DNA of 64,000 nt from Hymenobacter psoromatis. Its GTDB lineage: Bacteria; Bacteroidota; Bacteroidia; Cytophagales; Hymenobacteraceae. The position numbers and the translations under genes were made by a program. The notes under the pieces are model-generated. The model had not been told where the DNA came from, did no database searches, and saw nothing but the letters and a program-made list of their open reading frames with translations. This document shows positions 39,046 to 47,335 of this stretch, piece after piece. The stretch lies in assembly GCF_020012125.1 (NCBI RefSeq), contig NZ_JAIFAG010000001.1, forward strand, positions 4,154,001 through 4,218,000, in the 5' to 3' direction. Position 1 is the stretch's first letter; the number at the start of each line of letters is the position of its first letter.

Positions 39046-40596
39046 CTACCCCGCCACTTGCAGCAGCACCTCATAATAGGGCCGCCCCAGCACCCGCGCC
39101 CGCAGCCAGGCGTAGAAGCTAATTACCTGTAAATCTTCGCGTTCCTCGGACAGGAAAGCTGGTATAGTAGCTACGCGGCCGGTAAAGGCGGGGGTAGTCG
39201 CCACGGCCGGGTCGTTGATAATTTCGTGCACCAACTCCAGGTAGCGCACCACCGCGTGGTAGGGGCCGCCGAGGGGGGTAGGGGGCTGTTCGGCGGTGGC
39301 CTCGGCGGCCGGAAACTGCTCATGCAGCCGCCGCTCGGTGGCCCGCAGGCGCACGAGGGCCACGTCGGGGTTGCCCAGTTCCAACTGAATGAGCAGTTCG
39401 CCGATGTTGTGGTTCAGCAGCCATTCGAAGCCCATATTCTGCTCCAGCCAGTGGTCGGTGCGGTCGAGGCTGATGAGCGTCTGGCTGGCTTTAGCAAACT
39501 TGCCTTCGGCAAAATAATGGAACGTAAGCTGCAAGCGGGCCGTGAGCTGCGCGGCGGGCGGCAGGGGCGGCTTGGCTTTCAGCGCATTTTCTAATAAGCT
39601 GATGCTTTCCAGGTTGCGATTCAAAAAGGCATAATTAGCGGCCAGCAAAAACGTGAGGCGGGGCCCCACATCGACAAACTGCCGGGCGGGGGCGGCGGCC
39701 AGCACGGCCAGCGCCTGCTCCAGGTAGGCCACCGATTCGGCGAAGCGCCGCGCCCGGTACAAGGCGTGGGCCAGCATGTAGAGCAGCCGCAACTGGTAGC
39801 CGCGCTGGGCCGGCGCAAAGCCGTGGCGGCGCTCCATGAGCCGGTAGCAGCGCTCGATGAAGGGCGCGAACGTGGTAAAGTCGCCCCGCGCCAGCATGGC
39901 GTGCCGCGTAATGCTCAGCAGCCGGCATAGCAGCGAGGGCGAGCGGGCAAACGCCTCCTGCAAGTCGTACTCGGTGAGCACGCTGCGCACCAGCTCATCC
40001 ACGGGTATCGCGCCGCGGCCGTGCAGGCGCGCCTGGCGCAGGCGCTGGCGCAGCAGGGCATCGGCAATGCCAGCGCGCTCTTCCTCGTCGGCGGCCTTTT
40101 TGTTGCGGTGGCGGCGCTCGATGATGGCGGCCAGCGGCTCGGCGTGGGGCGAGCTGGCGTACTCAATCTGCACGTTGTACACGGCGTTCAGCGGCTCGTA
40201 CTGCTCATTGTCGAGGGCCAGCTTTTCGGCCTTGCGCAATACCGTCCAGGCCAGGCGCGGCACGCCGGCCCCAAACAGGTACTGCGCCAGCGTGAGCTGC
40301 CCGCGCACCGAGGTGGTAGCCGTGGCATCGTGCTGGCGCTGGCGCAGCAGCAGAAAATCAGTGAGGTGCTTGAAGAGCCGCTTGCGCAAGGCGTAGTACG
40401 CCCCAGCGTTAGGCTCGTCGGGGTAGAGCTTGCGAATCAATTCCTCCGGCCTGTATTCCTTGGCGTGCAGCAGCAGGCCGAGCAGGCGCAAATCCTGGCG
40501 GCCAGCGGCCCGGCGGCGCTGCCACTGAATGAATTGTACCAGTTCGCGGCGGTCGTCGGGCGAGAGGGTTTGCAGGGTCAGGCGCAGGTCGTCCAT
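39046..40596 (-). CDS. Hypothetical alpha-solenoid (TPR-like) protein
   Basis: 516 residues, cytoplasmic, highly helical, rich in Leu, Ala and Arg. A short N-terminal module (LSPDDRRELVQFIQWQRRR, then DLRLLGLLLHAKEYRPEEL) is followed by many TPR-like helical pairs, for example YRARRFAESVAYLEQALAVL and LNRNLESISLLENALK. No catalytic motif and no family name. It may be a scaffold. A CCTACCCC octamer touches the stop (39045), and GGGGTAGG lies just before the start (40600). Confidence 0.6.
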   Translation of the reverse strand: MDDLRLTLQTLSPDDRRELVQFIQWQRRRAAGRQDLRLLGLLLHAKEYRPEELIRKLYPDEPNAGAYYALRKRLFKHLTDFLLLRQRQHDATATTSVRGQLTLAQYLFGAGVPRLAWTVLRKAEKLALDNEQYEPLNAVYNVQIEYASSPHAEPLAAIIERRHRNKKAADEEERAGIADALLRQRLRQARLHGRGAIPVDELVRSVLTEYDLQEAFARSPSLLCRLLSITRHAMLARGDFTTFAPFIERCYRLMERRHGFAPAQRGYQLRLLYMLAHALYRARRFAESVAYLEQALAVLAAAPARQFVDVGPRLTFLLAANYAFLNRNLESISLLENALKAKPPLPPAAQLTARLQLTFHYFAEGKFAKASQTLISLDRTDHWLEQNMGFEWLLNHNIGELLIQLELGNPDVALVRLRATERRLHEQFPAAEATAEQPPTPLGGPYHAVVRYLELVHEIINDPAVATTPAFTGRVATIPAFLSEEREDLQVISFYAWLRARVLGRPYYEVLLQVAG

Positions 40597-40828
40597 TGAG
40601 GGGTAGGGGAGTATGACAGCCTTTTTTTGGCCGCGCTACCCGCCCAAAGATACTCCCGAAAATATTTTATTAAAATCCGATGAAGTGTGAATTAATCCTC
40701 TTTCTATCAATGCTTTACTTCAAAGGTAATTGCTAACGCAAAGTCCCATTCGTGGCAAAGTCGCCTGGCGGAAGCGGGGGTAGGGCCGGTAGCTTCGGCC
40801 TACCCTTCACTCTTTTATCTGCCTGCTT
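40597..40828. other. Intergenic region, nothing recognised
   Basis: About 230 bases between divergent genes, with an AT-rich middle (40650-40740) that presumably holds promoters. It has two GGGGTAGG octamers (40600 and 40777). No RNA gene or hairpin seen. Confidence 0.45.
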
Positions 40829-40919
40829 ATGAAACGCTTGCTACTCACCGCCACCCTGTTCCCCGCTGGCCCGCCCAGCCGCCGCCCAGGACCTGCTTAC
40901 CCGCCGCGAGGGCACCGAG

Positions 40920-41621
40920 ATGCTGGTTAAGGTCCTAGAAATCACGCCGGAACTAGTGAAATACCACCGCTTCGACAACCCCGATGGGCCGCTCATCAGC
41001 GTGCGCAAGGCTGAGGTAATTCGCCTCAAATACGCCAATGGGAAGCAGGAAATCCTGACTCCGCTCGCGCCCGGCGCGGCCTTGCCCACCCCCGGCCAGC
41101 TGGGCACCGCACTGGCCCCTACCCCCCCGCCGCCAGCCGCCGATTCGGCTACCCCGGCTGAGCAGCCCGACACACTGCGGCTGCCGGTAAACAGCGTTTT
41201 TTTGGTGCGCTACGCCAATGGCACCCATGCGGTACTCCCGCCAGCCGCGCCGGTCCGCGATACGGCCCAGTCATCCTTGCTCGGCCTGAATGCTGAGCAG
41301 CGCCGACAGCTAGGCGCGCAACATGCCCGGCGCTACTATCACCAGAGCGGGCCCTTTTGGGGCGCGTTTGCTTTAGTGGTTGCTATCTCGCCTATTTATG
41401 GCGTAGTGCCCACTACCTGCATCAGCCTCAAGCACGTGGCGGGGCGCAACCTGATGGCTCCGCAGCCCCAGCTGCTCCACGACCCGGCGTATGCCAGCGG
41501 CTACCAGCGCCAGGCCAACCGCAGAAAAGCCGGCCGCGCCTGGGCGGGCTATAGCGTGGGGTCGGCGGCCTACCTGGCTTTTTTTGCTTTTCTCGCCATT
41601 ACGCTGACTGGCGGCCTATAA
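40920..41621 (+). CDS. Hypothetical membrane protein; signal peptide lies in another frame
   Basis: 233 residues in the open frame from ATG 40920. The sequence VRKAEVIRLKYANGKQEIL and its echo VFLVRYANGTHAVL resemble short repeats of Bacteroidota envelope proteins. The C-terminal third has two hydrophobic helices (FWGAFALVVAISPIYGVVPT and the end AAYLAFFAFLAITLTGGL). The likely true start is ATG 40829, MKRLLLTATLF, but that reading is in another frame; after one base is skipped near 40862 it continues LARPAAAQDLLTRREGTEM straight into this frame. So the gene probably has a 1-base frameshift inside its signal peptide, or a base error. Confidence 0.6.
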   Translation: MLVKVLEITPELVKYHRFDNPDGPLISVRKAEVIRLKYANGKQEILTPLAPGAALPTPGQLGTALAPTPPPPAADSATPAEQPDTLRLPVNSVFLVRYANGTHAVLPPAAPVRDTAQSSLLGLNAEQRRQLGAQHARRYYHQSGPFWGAFALVVAISPIYGVVPTTCISLKHVAGRNLMAPQPQLLHDPAYASGYQRQANRRKAGRAWAGYSVGSAAYLAFFAFLAITLTGGL

Positions 41622-41688
41622 ATTGCCTAACCTGCCGGCCGCCTCCCTCGTACAACTGCCATCACCCACCCTTTCACGTTTTTCACGT

Positions 41689-41949
41689 ATGGATATCAAC
41701 GATAATAACGTCAACGACCAAACCGAGCTGCGCGCTCGCGGCGACTGGAACCAAATTAAAGGGGCTGCCAAGCAGAAGTGGGGCCAGCTCACCGATGATG
41801 ACATGACCTACGACGAAGGCAAGCAGGACGAGTTTTTTGGCAACATCCAGAAGAAGACTGGCCACGCCATCGACGACATCAAGGACTGGTTCTCGAAAAC
41901 CTTTAGCGGCACGAGCAACGACCCTAACCGCCCCTCGAACCAGAGCTAA
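41689..41949 (+). CDS. CsbD family stress-response protein
   Basis: 86 residues from ATG 41689. The start is polar and Asn/Asp-rich, then the CsbD core: RGDWNQIKGAAKQKWGQLT, DDDMTYDEGKQDEF and GNIQKKTGHAIDDIKDWF. CsbD-like proteins are small, abundant general-stress proteins of unknown mechanism. The gene is followed by a good terminator, so it is monocistronic. Confidence 0.88.
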   Translation: MDINDNNVNDQTELRARGDWNQIKGAAKQKWGQLTDDDMTYDEGKQDEFFGNIQKKTGHAIDDIKDWFSKTFSGTSNDPNRPSNQS

Positions 41950-41971
41950 TTACAGCTTTTGTTTTTTACTT

Positions 41972-42006
41972 AAAGCCCCCGCTCCTACCCTGGAGCGGGG
42001 CTTTTT
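41972..42006 (+). terminator. Terminator after the CsbD gene
   Basis: A GC-rich stem of about 13 bp (41972-41985 / 41992-42004), with a CCTACCC-like loop and a T5 tail, 23 bases after the stop. Confidence 0.8.
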
Positions 42007-42046
42007 GTTGGCCGCGCCGGGGCGGCCCTACCCCTCGCCAACCGGC

Positions 42047-42958
42047 TCAGTCCCAGAGGCTGGCGGCCACGCGATAGGTGTTGGCGTGGGCCTCCACAAT
42101 GTCAATGATATTGGCGGAATAGCCGCCGCCCATGCATATCACCACGGGTAGGCCGCGCTGGTGGCAGGACCTGAGCACTAGCTCGTCGCGGCGGCGGCAG
42201 CCGGCGCGGGTCAAAGCCAGGTGGCCGAGCTTATCGGTGGCCAGTACGTCTACGCCGCTGAGGTAAAATACAAAATCGGGCCGCACCTGCTCGTCGAGCA
42301 GGCGCGGCAGCACGTCGGCCAGTTGCGCCAGGTACTCAGCATCGCCGAGGCCGTCGGGCAGCGCCAAGTCGAGGTCCGATACCTCCTTGCGGCCCGGAAA
42401 GTTGCGCGCGCCATGCATCGAAAACGTGAATACCCGCGGCTCGTGCCGGAAAATGGCTGCCGTGCCATTGCCCTGGTGCACATCGAGGTCGATAATTAAA
42501 ATCTGGCGCACCCGCGCCGGCTCGTGGGCCAGCAACCAATTGGCCGCCACCGCTTGGTCATTGAGCAGGCAAAAGCCCTCGGGCCGGCCCGCGAAGGCAT
42601 GGTGTGTACCCCCGGCGATGTTGAGCGCTACCCCTCCGCCCGCCAGCACCCGCTGCGCACAGCCAATGGTGCCGCCCAGCAAAGTCATCTCGCGGGCGGC
42701 CAGCGCCGGGCTCCACGGAAAGCCGCTGGCCCGCTCCTCGGGGCGCGTGAGCTGGCCGTGCAGCAGGCGGTGCAGGTAGTCGGCCTCGTGAGTTAGCAGC
42801 ACGTCGGCCAGCGGCGGAGGGGTAGGGATGAAAAAATCGCTGGCCGTGGCCGTGCCCTCGTGCAACAGCTGCTCGGGCAGCAACTCATATTTCAGCATCG
42901 GGAAGCGGTGGCCAGGCGGTAGAGGCAGCACATAATTGGGGGCAAATGCGATATTCAT
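42047..42958 (-). CDS. Histone deacetylase family (zinc-dependent deacetylase)
   Basis: 303 residues. Class I/II HDAC-like amidohydrolase fold. The metal site reads IDLDVHQGNGTA (Asp and His ligands) and SGVDVLATDKLG (second Asp); the catalytic His pair is in IAGGTHHAFA. FTFSMHG and GGGYSA complete the family pattern. Bacterial members deacetylate polyamines, acetoin-like compounds or acetyl-lysine; the substrate here is unknown. The gene is alone, monocistronic on the minus strand. Confidence 0.88.
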   Translation of the reverse strand: MNIAFAPNYVLPLPPGHRFPMLKYELLPEQLLHEGTATASDFFIPTPPPLADVLLTHEADYLHRLLHGQLTRPEERASGFPWSPALAAREMTLLGGTIGCAQRVLAGGGVALNIAGGTHHAFAGRPEGFCLLNDQAVAANWLLAHEPARVRQILIIDLDVHQGNGTAAIFRHEPRVFTFSMHGARNFPGRKEVSDLDLALPDGLGDAEYLAQLADVLPRLLDEQVRPDFVFYLSGVDVLATDKLGHLALTRAGCRRRDELVLRSCHQRGLPVVICMGGGYSANIIDIVEAHANTYRVAASLWD

Positions 42959-43189
42959 GCAAGCAGTCGTCGGCGCGGCTAAAATGAAACGAAAGAAGGA
43001 ACAGCCACTGTTAAACGGCTACCAAAAAGCGCCGTACTATTTCGGCACTATTTTGGAAGTATACGTCGGCTGCTTAGCCAATTAGCCGGCCGAAACAATC
43101 CGCATTGGCAAACGCAACGTACCTTTCCTCGCTATTTTGAGAAGTTATACTTTACACGCAGCCCTACCCTTCCCCACTCTTTTATTTTT
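42959..43189. other. Intergenic region, nothing recognised
   Basis: About 230 bases between the deacetylase-like gene and a small membrane protein gene. AT content rises near 43020-43150, consistent with two divergent promoters, but I see no convincing box, repeat or RNA. Confidence 0.4.
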
Positions 43190-43378
43190 ATGGCTTCCCC
43201 GCATTTGTCCTCCTCCGTAGCGCGGCAGTACCGCCGCTCCTCCTTCAATGGTGCCAAGCAATTGAAAGCGGCTAGCGCGCCTACCTACCGAATATTAGTA
43301 GTAGTTGGGCTGCTGGTAGCGGCGCTGGTTGGCACGTTGGCTGTGGTGGCCTACGCGTTGGCCACCAGCCCCAAGTAG
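43190..43378 (+). CDS. Small single-pass membrane protein
   Basis: 62 residues. A basic Ser-rich N-terminus (ARQYRRSSFNGAKQLKAA) and one clear hydrophobic helix (YRILVVVGLLVAALVGTLAV) with a short tail. Topology is probably inside-positive N-terminus. I recognise no family. The gene is followed closely by the convergent AIM24-like gene. Confidence 0.55.
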   Translation: MASPHLSSSVARQYRRSSFNGAKQLKAASAPTYRILVVVGLLVAALVGTLAVVAYALATSPK

Positions 43379-43392
43379 TCGGCACACCAGTT

Positions 43393-44175
43393 TTATTCGT
43401 CAAACAGGCTCCCCAACGCCCCGCCCAGCACGGTGCCGCTTTCTTTGCCGGCATTACCACCGTTGGGGGCCAGCGCCCGGATGAGCTTCTTGATGGGCAT
43501 TGACTGAATCCAGACGCGGCCGGTGCCGCGCAGCGTAGCCAGCAGCAACCCCTCGCCCCCAAATATCATCGACTTGAGCCCCCCGGCGCGGGCCACGCTG
43601 AAGTCGATACTCGGTTCAAAAGCCACCACGCAGCCCGTGTCTACGCGCAGCAGCTCGTTGTTCAGACGCTTTTCGATGATGGTGCCGCCAGCGTGCACGA
43701 ATGCCTTGCCGTCGCCGGTGAGCTTTTGCAGGATAAAGCCTTCACCGCCAAATAGCCCGGCCCCAAATTTCTGGTTGAAGTGCAGGCTGATTTGGGTGCC
43801 CCGCGCGGCGGCCAGGAAGCCATCCTTCTGCACGATGAGGCCCTGGGGCATGGTGCCCAGGTCAATGGGGATGATGGTGCCGGGGTAGGGCGCGGAAAAT
43901 GCCACCCGACTCTTGCCCGCGCTGCCGCGGTGCGTGAAGTGGGTCAGAAACAGGCTTTCGCCCACGAGCAGCCGCGTGCCGGCCGAAAACAGCTTGCCCA
44001 GCAGGCCCTGGTCGGGAGCCGAGCCGTCGCCCATCTTGGTTTCAAACGCGATGGCCTCATCCATGTACACCATCGCACCGGCTTCGGCAATCACGGTTTC
44101 CTGAGGGTCCAGCTCTATTTCGAGCACCTGAATATCGGAGCCCAGAATGCGGTAATCAACGTCGTGGGAGCGCAT
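43393..44175 (-). CDS. TIGR00266 / AIM24 family protein
   Basis: 260 residues. A repeated beta-strand protein of the TIGR00266 family: VIAEAGAMVYMDE near the start, then LFLTHFTHRG, GTIIPIDLG, FVHAGGTIIEK and GGEGLLLATLRGTGRVWIQS near the end, with a Gly-rich C-terminus (GTVLGGALGSLFDE). The family is broad and uncharacterised in bacteria; AIM24 in yeast is a mitochondrial inner-membrane protein needed for MICOS assembly. No signal peptide here. A -7-like box lies 26 bases upstream. Confidence 0.88.
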   Translation of the reverse strand: MRSHDVDYRILGSDIQVLEIELDPQETVIAEAGAMVYMDEAIAFETKMGDGSAPDQGLLGKLFSAGTRLLVGESLFLTHFTHRGSAGKSRVAFSAPYPGTIIPIDLGTMPQGLIVQKDGFLAAARGTQISLHFNQKFGAGLFGGEGFILQKLTGDGKAFVHAGGTIIEKRLNNELLRVDTGCVVAFEPSIDFSVARAGGLKSMIFGGEGLLLATLRGTGRVWIQSMPIKKLIRALAPNGGNAGKESGTVLGGALGSLFDE

Positions 44176-44200
44176 ACGCAGCGAAAAAAAAGGTGAGTGG

Positions 44201-44208
44201 CAAAGGTA
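44201..44208 (-). promoter_or_regulatory. Putative -7 box TACCTTTG for the AIM24-like gene
   Basis: Minus-strand TACCTTTG, 25 bases before the ATG at 44175. Confidence 0.45.
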
Positions 44209-44306
44209 AGCGGCGGCCCCAAGGCAGCCCTACCCCCCCTGTAGCGGCGCGGGTCGGCTTCGCGTTACAGGGTTTTCAACCGCTATTCTTGTCTTTCTGA
44301 GAGCTG

Positions 44307-44696
44307 ATGCGCATCCTGCTGCTTACCCTACTGAGCGCGCTGGCCACGGCCTGCTGCTGGCCCCGGTTATCGAGCGGCCCGCGCGGCTTCTGGCACCCCA
44401 ACCGCGTGGACCACCACGGCGACCACCAGGGCCGCTGGAGAATATACAGCGACGATGCTAACACCCAACCTTACCACGCGCGGGTGCTACCGCTACGGCC
44501 GGCCAGTGGGCGTTGGCGTTACTACGCGGCCACGGGCAGCCTGGTGTGGCAAGAGCGCTACCGCCGCCACGGCCTCAGCGACCTTATCTACTACTACCCC
44601 AGCGGCCAAGTAGCTCGCCGCGGCCAGGCCCGCGTGGCCGACGAGCCCGGCGGCCTGCACTTCTACTGGTTTGGGCAGTGGCAATCGTATTTATAG
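44307..44696 (+). CDS. Putative lipoprotein with MORN-like repeats
   Basis: 129 residues. A short hydrophobic start (RILLLTLLSALATACC) gives a lipobox-like ATAC, so probably a lipoprotein. The mature part reads GRWRIYSDDAN, GRWRYYAATGSLVWQERYRR, GLSDLIYYYPSGQVARRGQ and HFYWFGQW. The spaced G-x-W-x-x-Y and YYxxGQ-like strands resemble the MORN_2 / YwqK repeat, usually found in antitoxin-like or envelope proteins. Evidence for function is weak. Confidence 0.55.
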   Translation: MRILLLTLLSALATACCWPRLSSGPRGFWHPNRVDHHGDHQGRWRIYSDDANTQPYHARVLPLRPASGRWRYYAATGSLVWQERYRRHGLSDLIYYYPSGQVARRGQARVADEPGGLHFYWFGQWQSYL

Positions 44697-44780
44697 GCCG
44701 GCGTTTTGCAAAAAATCGACACTTACGATAATGGCAGATTAGGTGCCACCAGCGTAGTGCAACACCTGTAGGGGCAGACT

Positions 44781-45149
44781 TTAGTCCTCGTCCTCTTTCT
44801 TGCGCTTGGCCTCGCGGCTGGTGCGCTTCATAAAGTCCTCATCCGATTCTTCGGGCTCATCCGCACCTTCGGCTTCGGCGAAAGCGTCTTCATCTTCTTG
44901 GGCTAAGCGGGCTACTTCGGCGGCAGCACTGGCTTGGGCTTCTTCGCCAAACTGTCCCTCACGATGCACAATTTTCTTGTCGCGCACGTGCCGGCCCAGA
45001 AACTGATTTATCTGCTCGATGGAGTAGTTGGACGTGATTTCGCCCAGCGGATTCACCCCGATTTCGAAGCCTTCCAGTTCTTTGTGCACGCGGGCCTTCT
45101 TCTCGGGGTCGGGGGTAGTCTTTTTGGGTTTAACGGGTTTCTTAGCCAT
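44781..45149 (-). CDS. Hypothetical charged protein
   Basis: 122 residues. A Lys/Pro-rich start (MAKKPVKPKKTTPDPEKKAR), a short conserved-looking core (KELEGFEIGVNPLGEITSNY, then IEQINQFLGRHVRDKKIVHR), and a strongly acidic tail. No signal peptide; probably cytoplasmic and partly disordered. The core looks real rather than random, and similar proteins seem widespread in Bacteroidota, but I cannot name the family. Confidence 0.65.
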   Translation of the reverse strand: MAKKPVKPKKTTPDPEKKARVHKELEGFEIGVNPLGEITSNYSIEQINQFLGRHVRDKKIVHREGQFGEEAQASAAAEVARLAQEDEDAFAEAEGADEPEESDEDFMKRTSREAKRKKEDED

Positions 45150-45208
45150 GACCAGTGGGGAGTGGTGAGCAATTAGGGATGAATACTGAGCGCTTACTTC
45201 GCATACGC

Positions 45209-45245
45209 AAAAAGCCGTTCCTGAGTGTTTCCAGAACGGCTTTTT
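45209..45245. terminator. Hairpin terminator
   Basis: A 12-bp stem (45209-45220 / 45234-45245) with A and T runs at its outer ends, able to act in both directions. It lies between the charged-protein gene and the end of gltX, downstream of gltX on its strand. Confidence 0.75.
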
Positions 45246-45296
45246 ACCCCTCGCATGAAGTGGTCAATTGCTCCCCACTCCTTGCTTTGTTAGCTG

Positions 45297-46844
45297 TTAC
45301 CCTAGCTTTTCTACCGCGGCCCGCAGGCGCTGGGCCACTTCGCCGGTACCCAGAATGGCCAGCGTCTCGAATAAATCGGGGCCGGCGGCACCACCCGTTA
45401 TGGCCACGCGCAGCATTTGCAACACCTGGCCCGGCTTCAGGCCCTGGGTTTCCATCGTCTGGTTGAAGATGGCTTTCAGCACTTCGGCGTTGGCACTGGG
45501 CTCCGAGCTGGCGGGTAGGGCCTCGGCGTAGGCGGCCAGGGCGGCGCTCACCGGCGCGTTCCATTTCTTGGTCACTACCTGCTCATCATACTCCGTCGGC
45601 GCTTGAAAGAAATACTTCGCTTCCTGCCAGAAATCCTGCGGGAAGCTCACGCGCTCTTTCATCACCCCCACGATTTGCTCGGCCTTGGCCTCGGTGCATT
45701 CCAAGCCGTGCGCAGCCAAGGCCGCGAGCAGGTAGGGGGCCAGCTCGGCATCGGACTTGGCGCGCAGGTAGTGCTCGTTATACCACTTGGCCTTGGCCAC
45801 GTCAAACTTAGCGGGCGACTTGCTCACCCGGTCAATTGTGAAGGCTTCAATCAGCTCGGGCATCGAGAAAATCTCCTGGCTGGTACCGGGGTTCCAGCCC
45901 AAGAAAGCCAGGAAATTGACCAGCGCTTCGGGCAAGTAGCCCTCTTCACGGTAGCCGCGGCTCAAAGTTGGCTCACCCGTTTCGGGGTCGGTACCGCGCC
46001 ATTCGAGGGCAAAAACCGGAAAGCCCAGCCGGTCGCCGTCGCGCTTGCTAAGCTTGCCAGTGCCGTCGGGCTTCAGCAACAGGGGTAGGTGGGCAAACTG
46101 CGGCATAGTCTTCTCCCAGCCCAAATAGCGGTACAGCAGCACATGCAGCGGGGCCGAAGGCAGCCACTCTTCGCCCCGAATAACGTGCGAGATTTCCATC
46201 AGGTGGTCGTCCACGATGTTAGCCAAGTGGTAGGTCGGCATCCCGTCCGACTTCATCAGCACCTTGTCGTCGATGGCACTCGAATGCACCACTACCCAGC
46301 CCCGAATCATATCCTGAAAGCGCACTTCCTCCTTGCGCGGCACCTTGAGGCGAATGACGTAGGGGGTATCACTTTCCAATAATTGCTTCACCTCATCCTC
46401 GGGTAAGGTAAGCGAGTTGCGCATTTGGGCGCGGGTGATGCTATTGTACTGCGGGTTGGGCACCTTGGCGGCTTGCAGGCGCTCGCGCATGACATCCAGC
46501 TCCTCGGGCGTGTCGAAGGCGTAGTAGGCGTAGCCATCGCGGATGAGCTGGTCGGCATAGGCGCGGTACATGGGCTTGCGCTCGCTCTGGCGGTAGGGCG
46601 CGTGCGGGCCACCCTTCCAGGGGCTTTCGTCCAGCTCAATGCCGACCCATTCGAGGCTCTGGCGGATGTAGTCTTCCGCACCCGGCACAAACCGGTTCTG
46701 GTCGGTGTCCTCAATGCGCAGTATCATGGTGCCGCCCAACTTACGGGCCAGCAAGTAATTATAAAGTGCCGTGCGCACACCGCCAATGTGCAACGGCCCG
46801 GTAGGCGAGGGTGCAAAGCGCACTCGAACAGGTCTCTCAGTCAT
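45297..46844 (-). CDS. gltX: Glutamyl-tRNA synthetase
   Basis: 515 residues from ATG 46844; the 26 codons before it are spurious. Class I synthetase with the HIGH-type motif APSPTGPLHIGG at the N-terminus, FLARKLGG-like segments, KMSKS-type loop KLSKRDGD (about residue 255) and the anticodon-binding C-terminal half. The length fits bacterial enzymes of 480-510. A TACCTTTG box lies 8 bases upstream. Confidence 0.95.
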   Translation of the reverse strand: MTERPVRVRFAPSPTGPLHIGGVRTALYNYLLARKLGGTMILRIEDTDQNRFVPGAEDYIRQSLEWVGIELDESPWKGGPHAPYRQSERKPMYRAYADQLIRDGYAYYAFDTPEELDVMRERLQAAKVPNPQYNSITRAQMRNSLTLPEDEVKQLLESDTPYVIRLKVPRKEEVRFQDMIRGWVVVHSSAIDDKVLMKSDGMPTYHLANIVDDHLMEISHVIRGEEWLPSAPLHVLLYRYLGWEKTMPQFAHLPLLLKPDGTGKLSKRDGDRLGFPVFALEWRGTDPETGEPTLSRGYREEGYLPEALVNFLAFLGWNPGTSQEIFSMPELIEAFTIDRVSKSPAKFDVAKAKWYNEHYLRAKSDAELAPYLLAALAAHGLECTEAKAEQIVGVMKERVSFPQDFWQEAKYFFQAPTEYDEQVVTKKWNAPVSAALAAYAEALPASSEPSANAEVLKAIFNQTMETQGLKPGQVLQMLRVAITGGAAGPDLFETLAILGTGEVAQRLRAAVEKLG

Positions 46845-46851
46845 AATGCCG

Positions 46852-46859
46852 CAAAGGTA
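46852..46859 (-). promoter_or_regulatory. Putative -7 box TACCTTTG for gltX
   Basis: Minus-strand TACCTTTG, 7 bases before the ATG at 46844; if used, the mRNA would be nearly leaderless. Confidence 0.45.
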
Positions 46860-46868
46860 CGGTTTGGC

Positions 46869-46927
46869 AATGGGTGAATGAGTGAGGGGGCGAATGGATA
46901 AATACCCACCCGAGTCATTCACCCATT
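46869..46927. terminator. Hairpin overlapping the end of ridA
   Basis: Perfect 13-base arms (46869-46881 / 46915-46927) with a 33-base spacer. One arm covers the ridA stop codon. On the minus strand it would fold just after ridA; a T-run is missing, so termination is uncertain. Confidence 0.45.
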
Positions 46928-47308
46928 ATCCACCGCGATGCAGGAAATTTCCACCTCCACGTCGCGGGGCAAGCGTGCTACCTCCACCGTTTCGCGGGCC
47001 GGGGCGGTAGCTTCATCGAAATAGGTGCCGTATATCTGGTTGATAGTGGCGAAGTTGCCCAGGTCCTTCACGAAGATAGAGCACTTCACCACGTCGGTGA
47101 GCTGGAGTCCGGCGGCGGCCAGCACGGCGGTCAGGTTTTGCAGCACCTGGTGCGTTTGGGCGGTCACGTCGCCGGCACCCACCAGCTGGCCGGCGGCGCT
47201 CAGCGGTATCTGGCCCGAAACGTACACGGTATTGCCAGCCCGCACGGCCTGCGAGTAAGGACCAATGGGCGCGGGTGCCTGGTCGGTGAGGATAATCTGG
47301 TGGGGCAT
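46919..47308 (-). CDS. ridA: RidA family deaminase
   Basis: 129 residues. Hydrolyses reactive enamine/imine intermediates of PLP enzymes to 2-oxoacids and ammonia. Seen: APAPIGPYSQAVRAGNTVYVSGQ at the start (conserved Tyr), VVKCSIFVKDL, the catalytic Arg region ARETVEVARLPRD and VEISCIAV. Length is normal. It may be transcribed with gltX or from its own promoter; a GGGGTAGG octamer lies 13 bases before the start (47322). Confidence 0.92.
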   Translation of the reverse strand: MPHQIILTDQAPAPIGPYSQAVRAGNTVYVSGQIPLSAAGQLVGAGDVTAQTHQVLQNLTAVLAAAGLQLTDVVKCSIFVKDLGNFATINQIYGTYFDEATAPARETVEVARLPRDVEVEISCIAVDNG

Positions 47309-47335
47309 GATGACGAGTGGGGGGGTAGGAATAAG

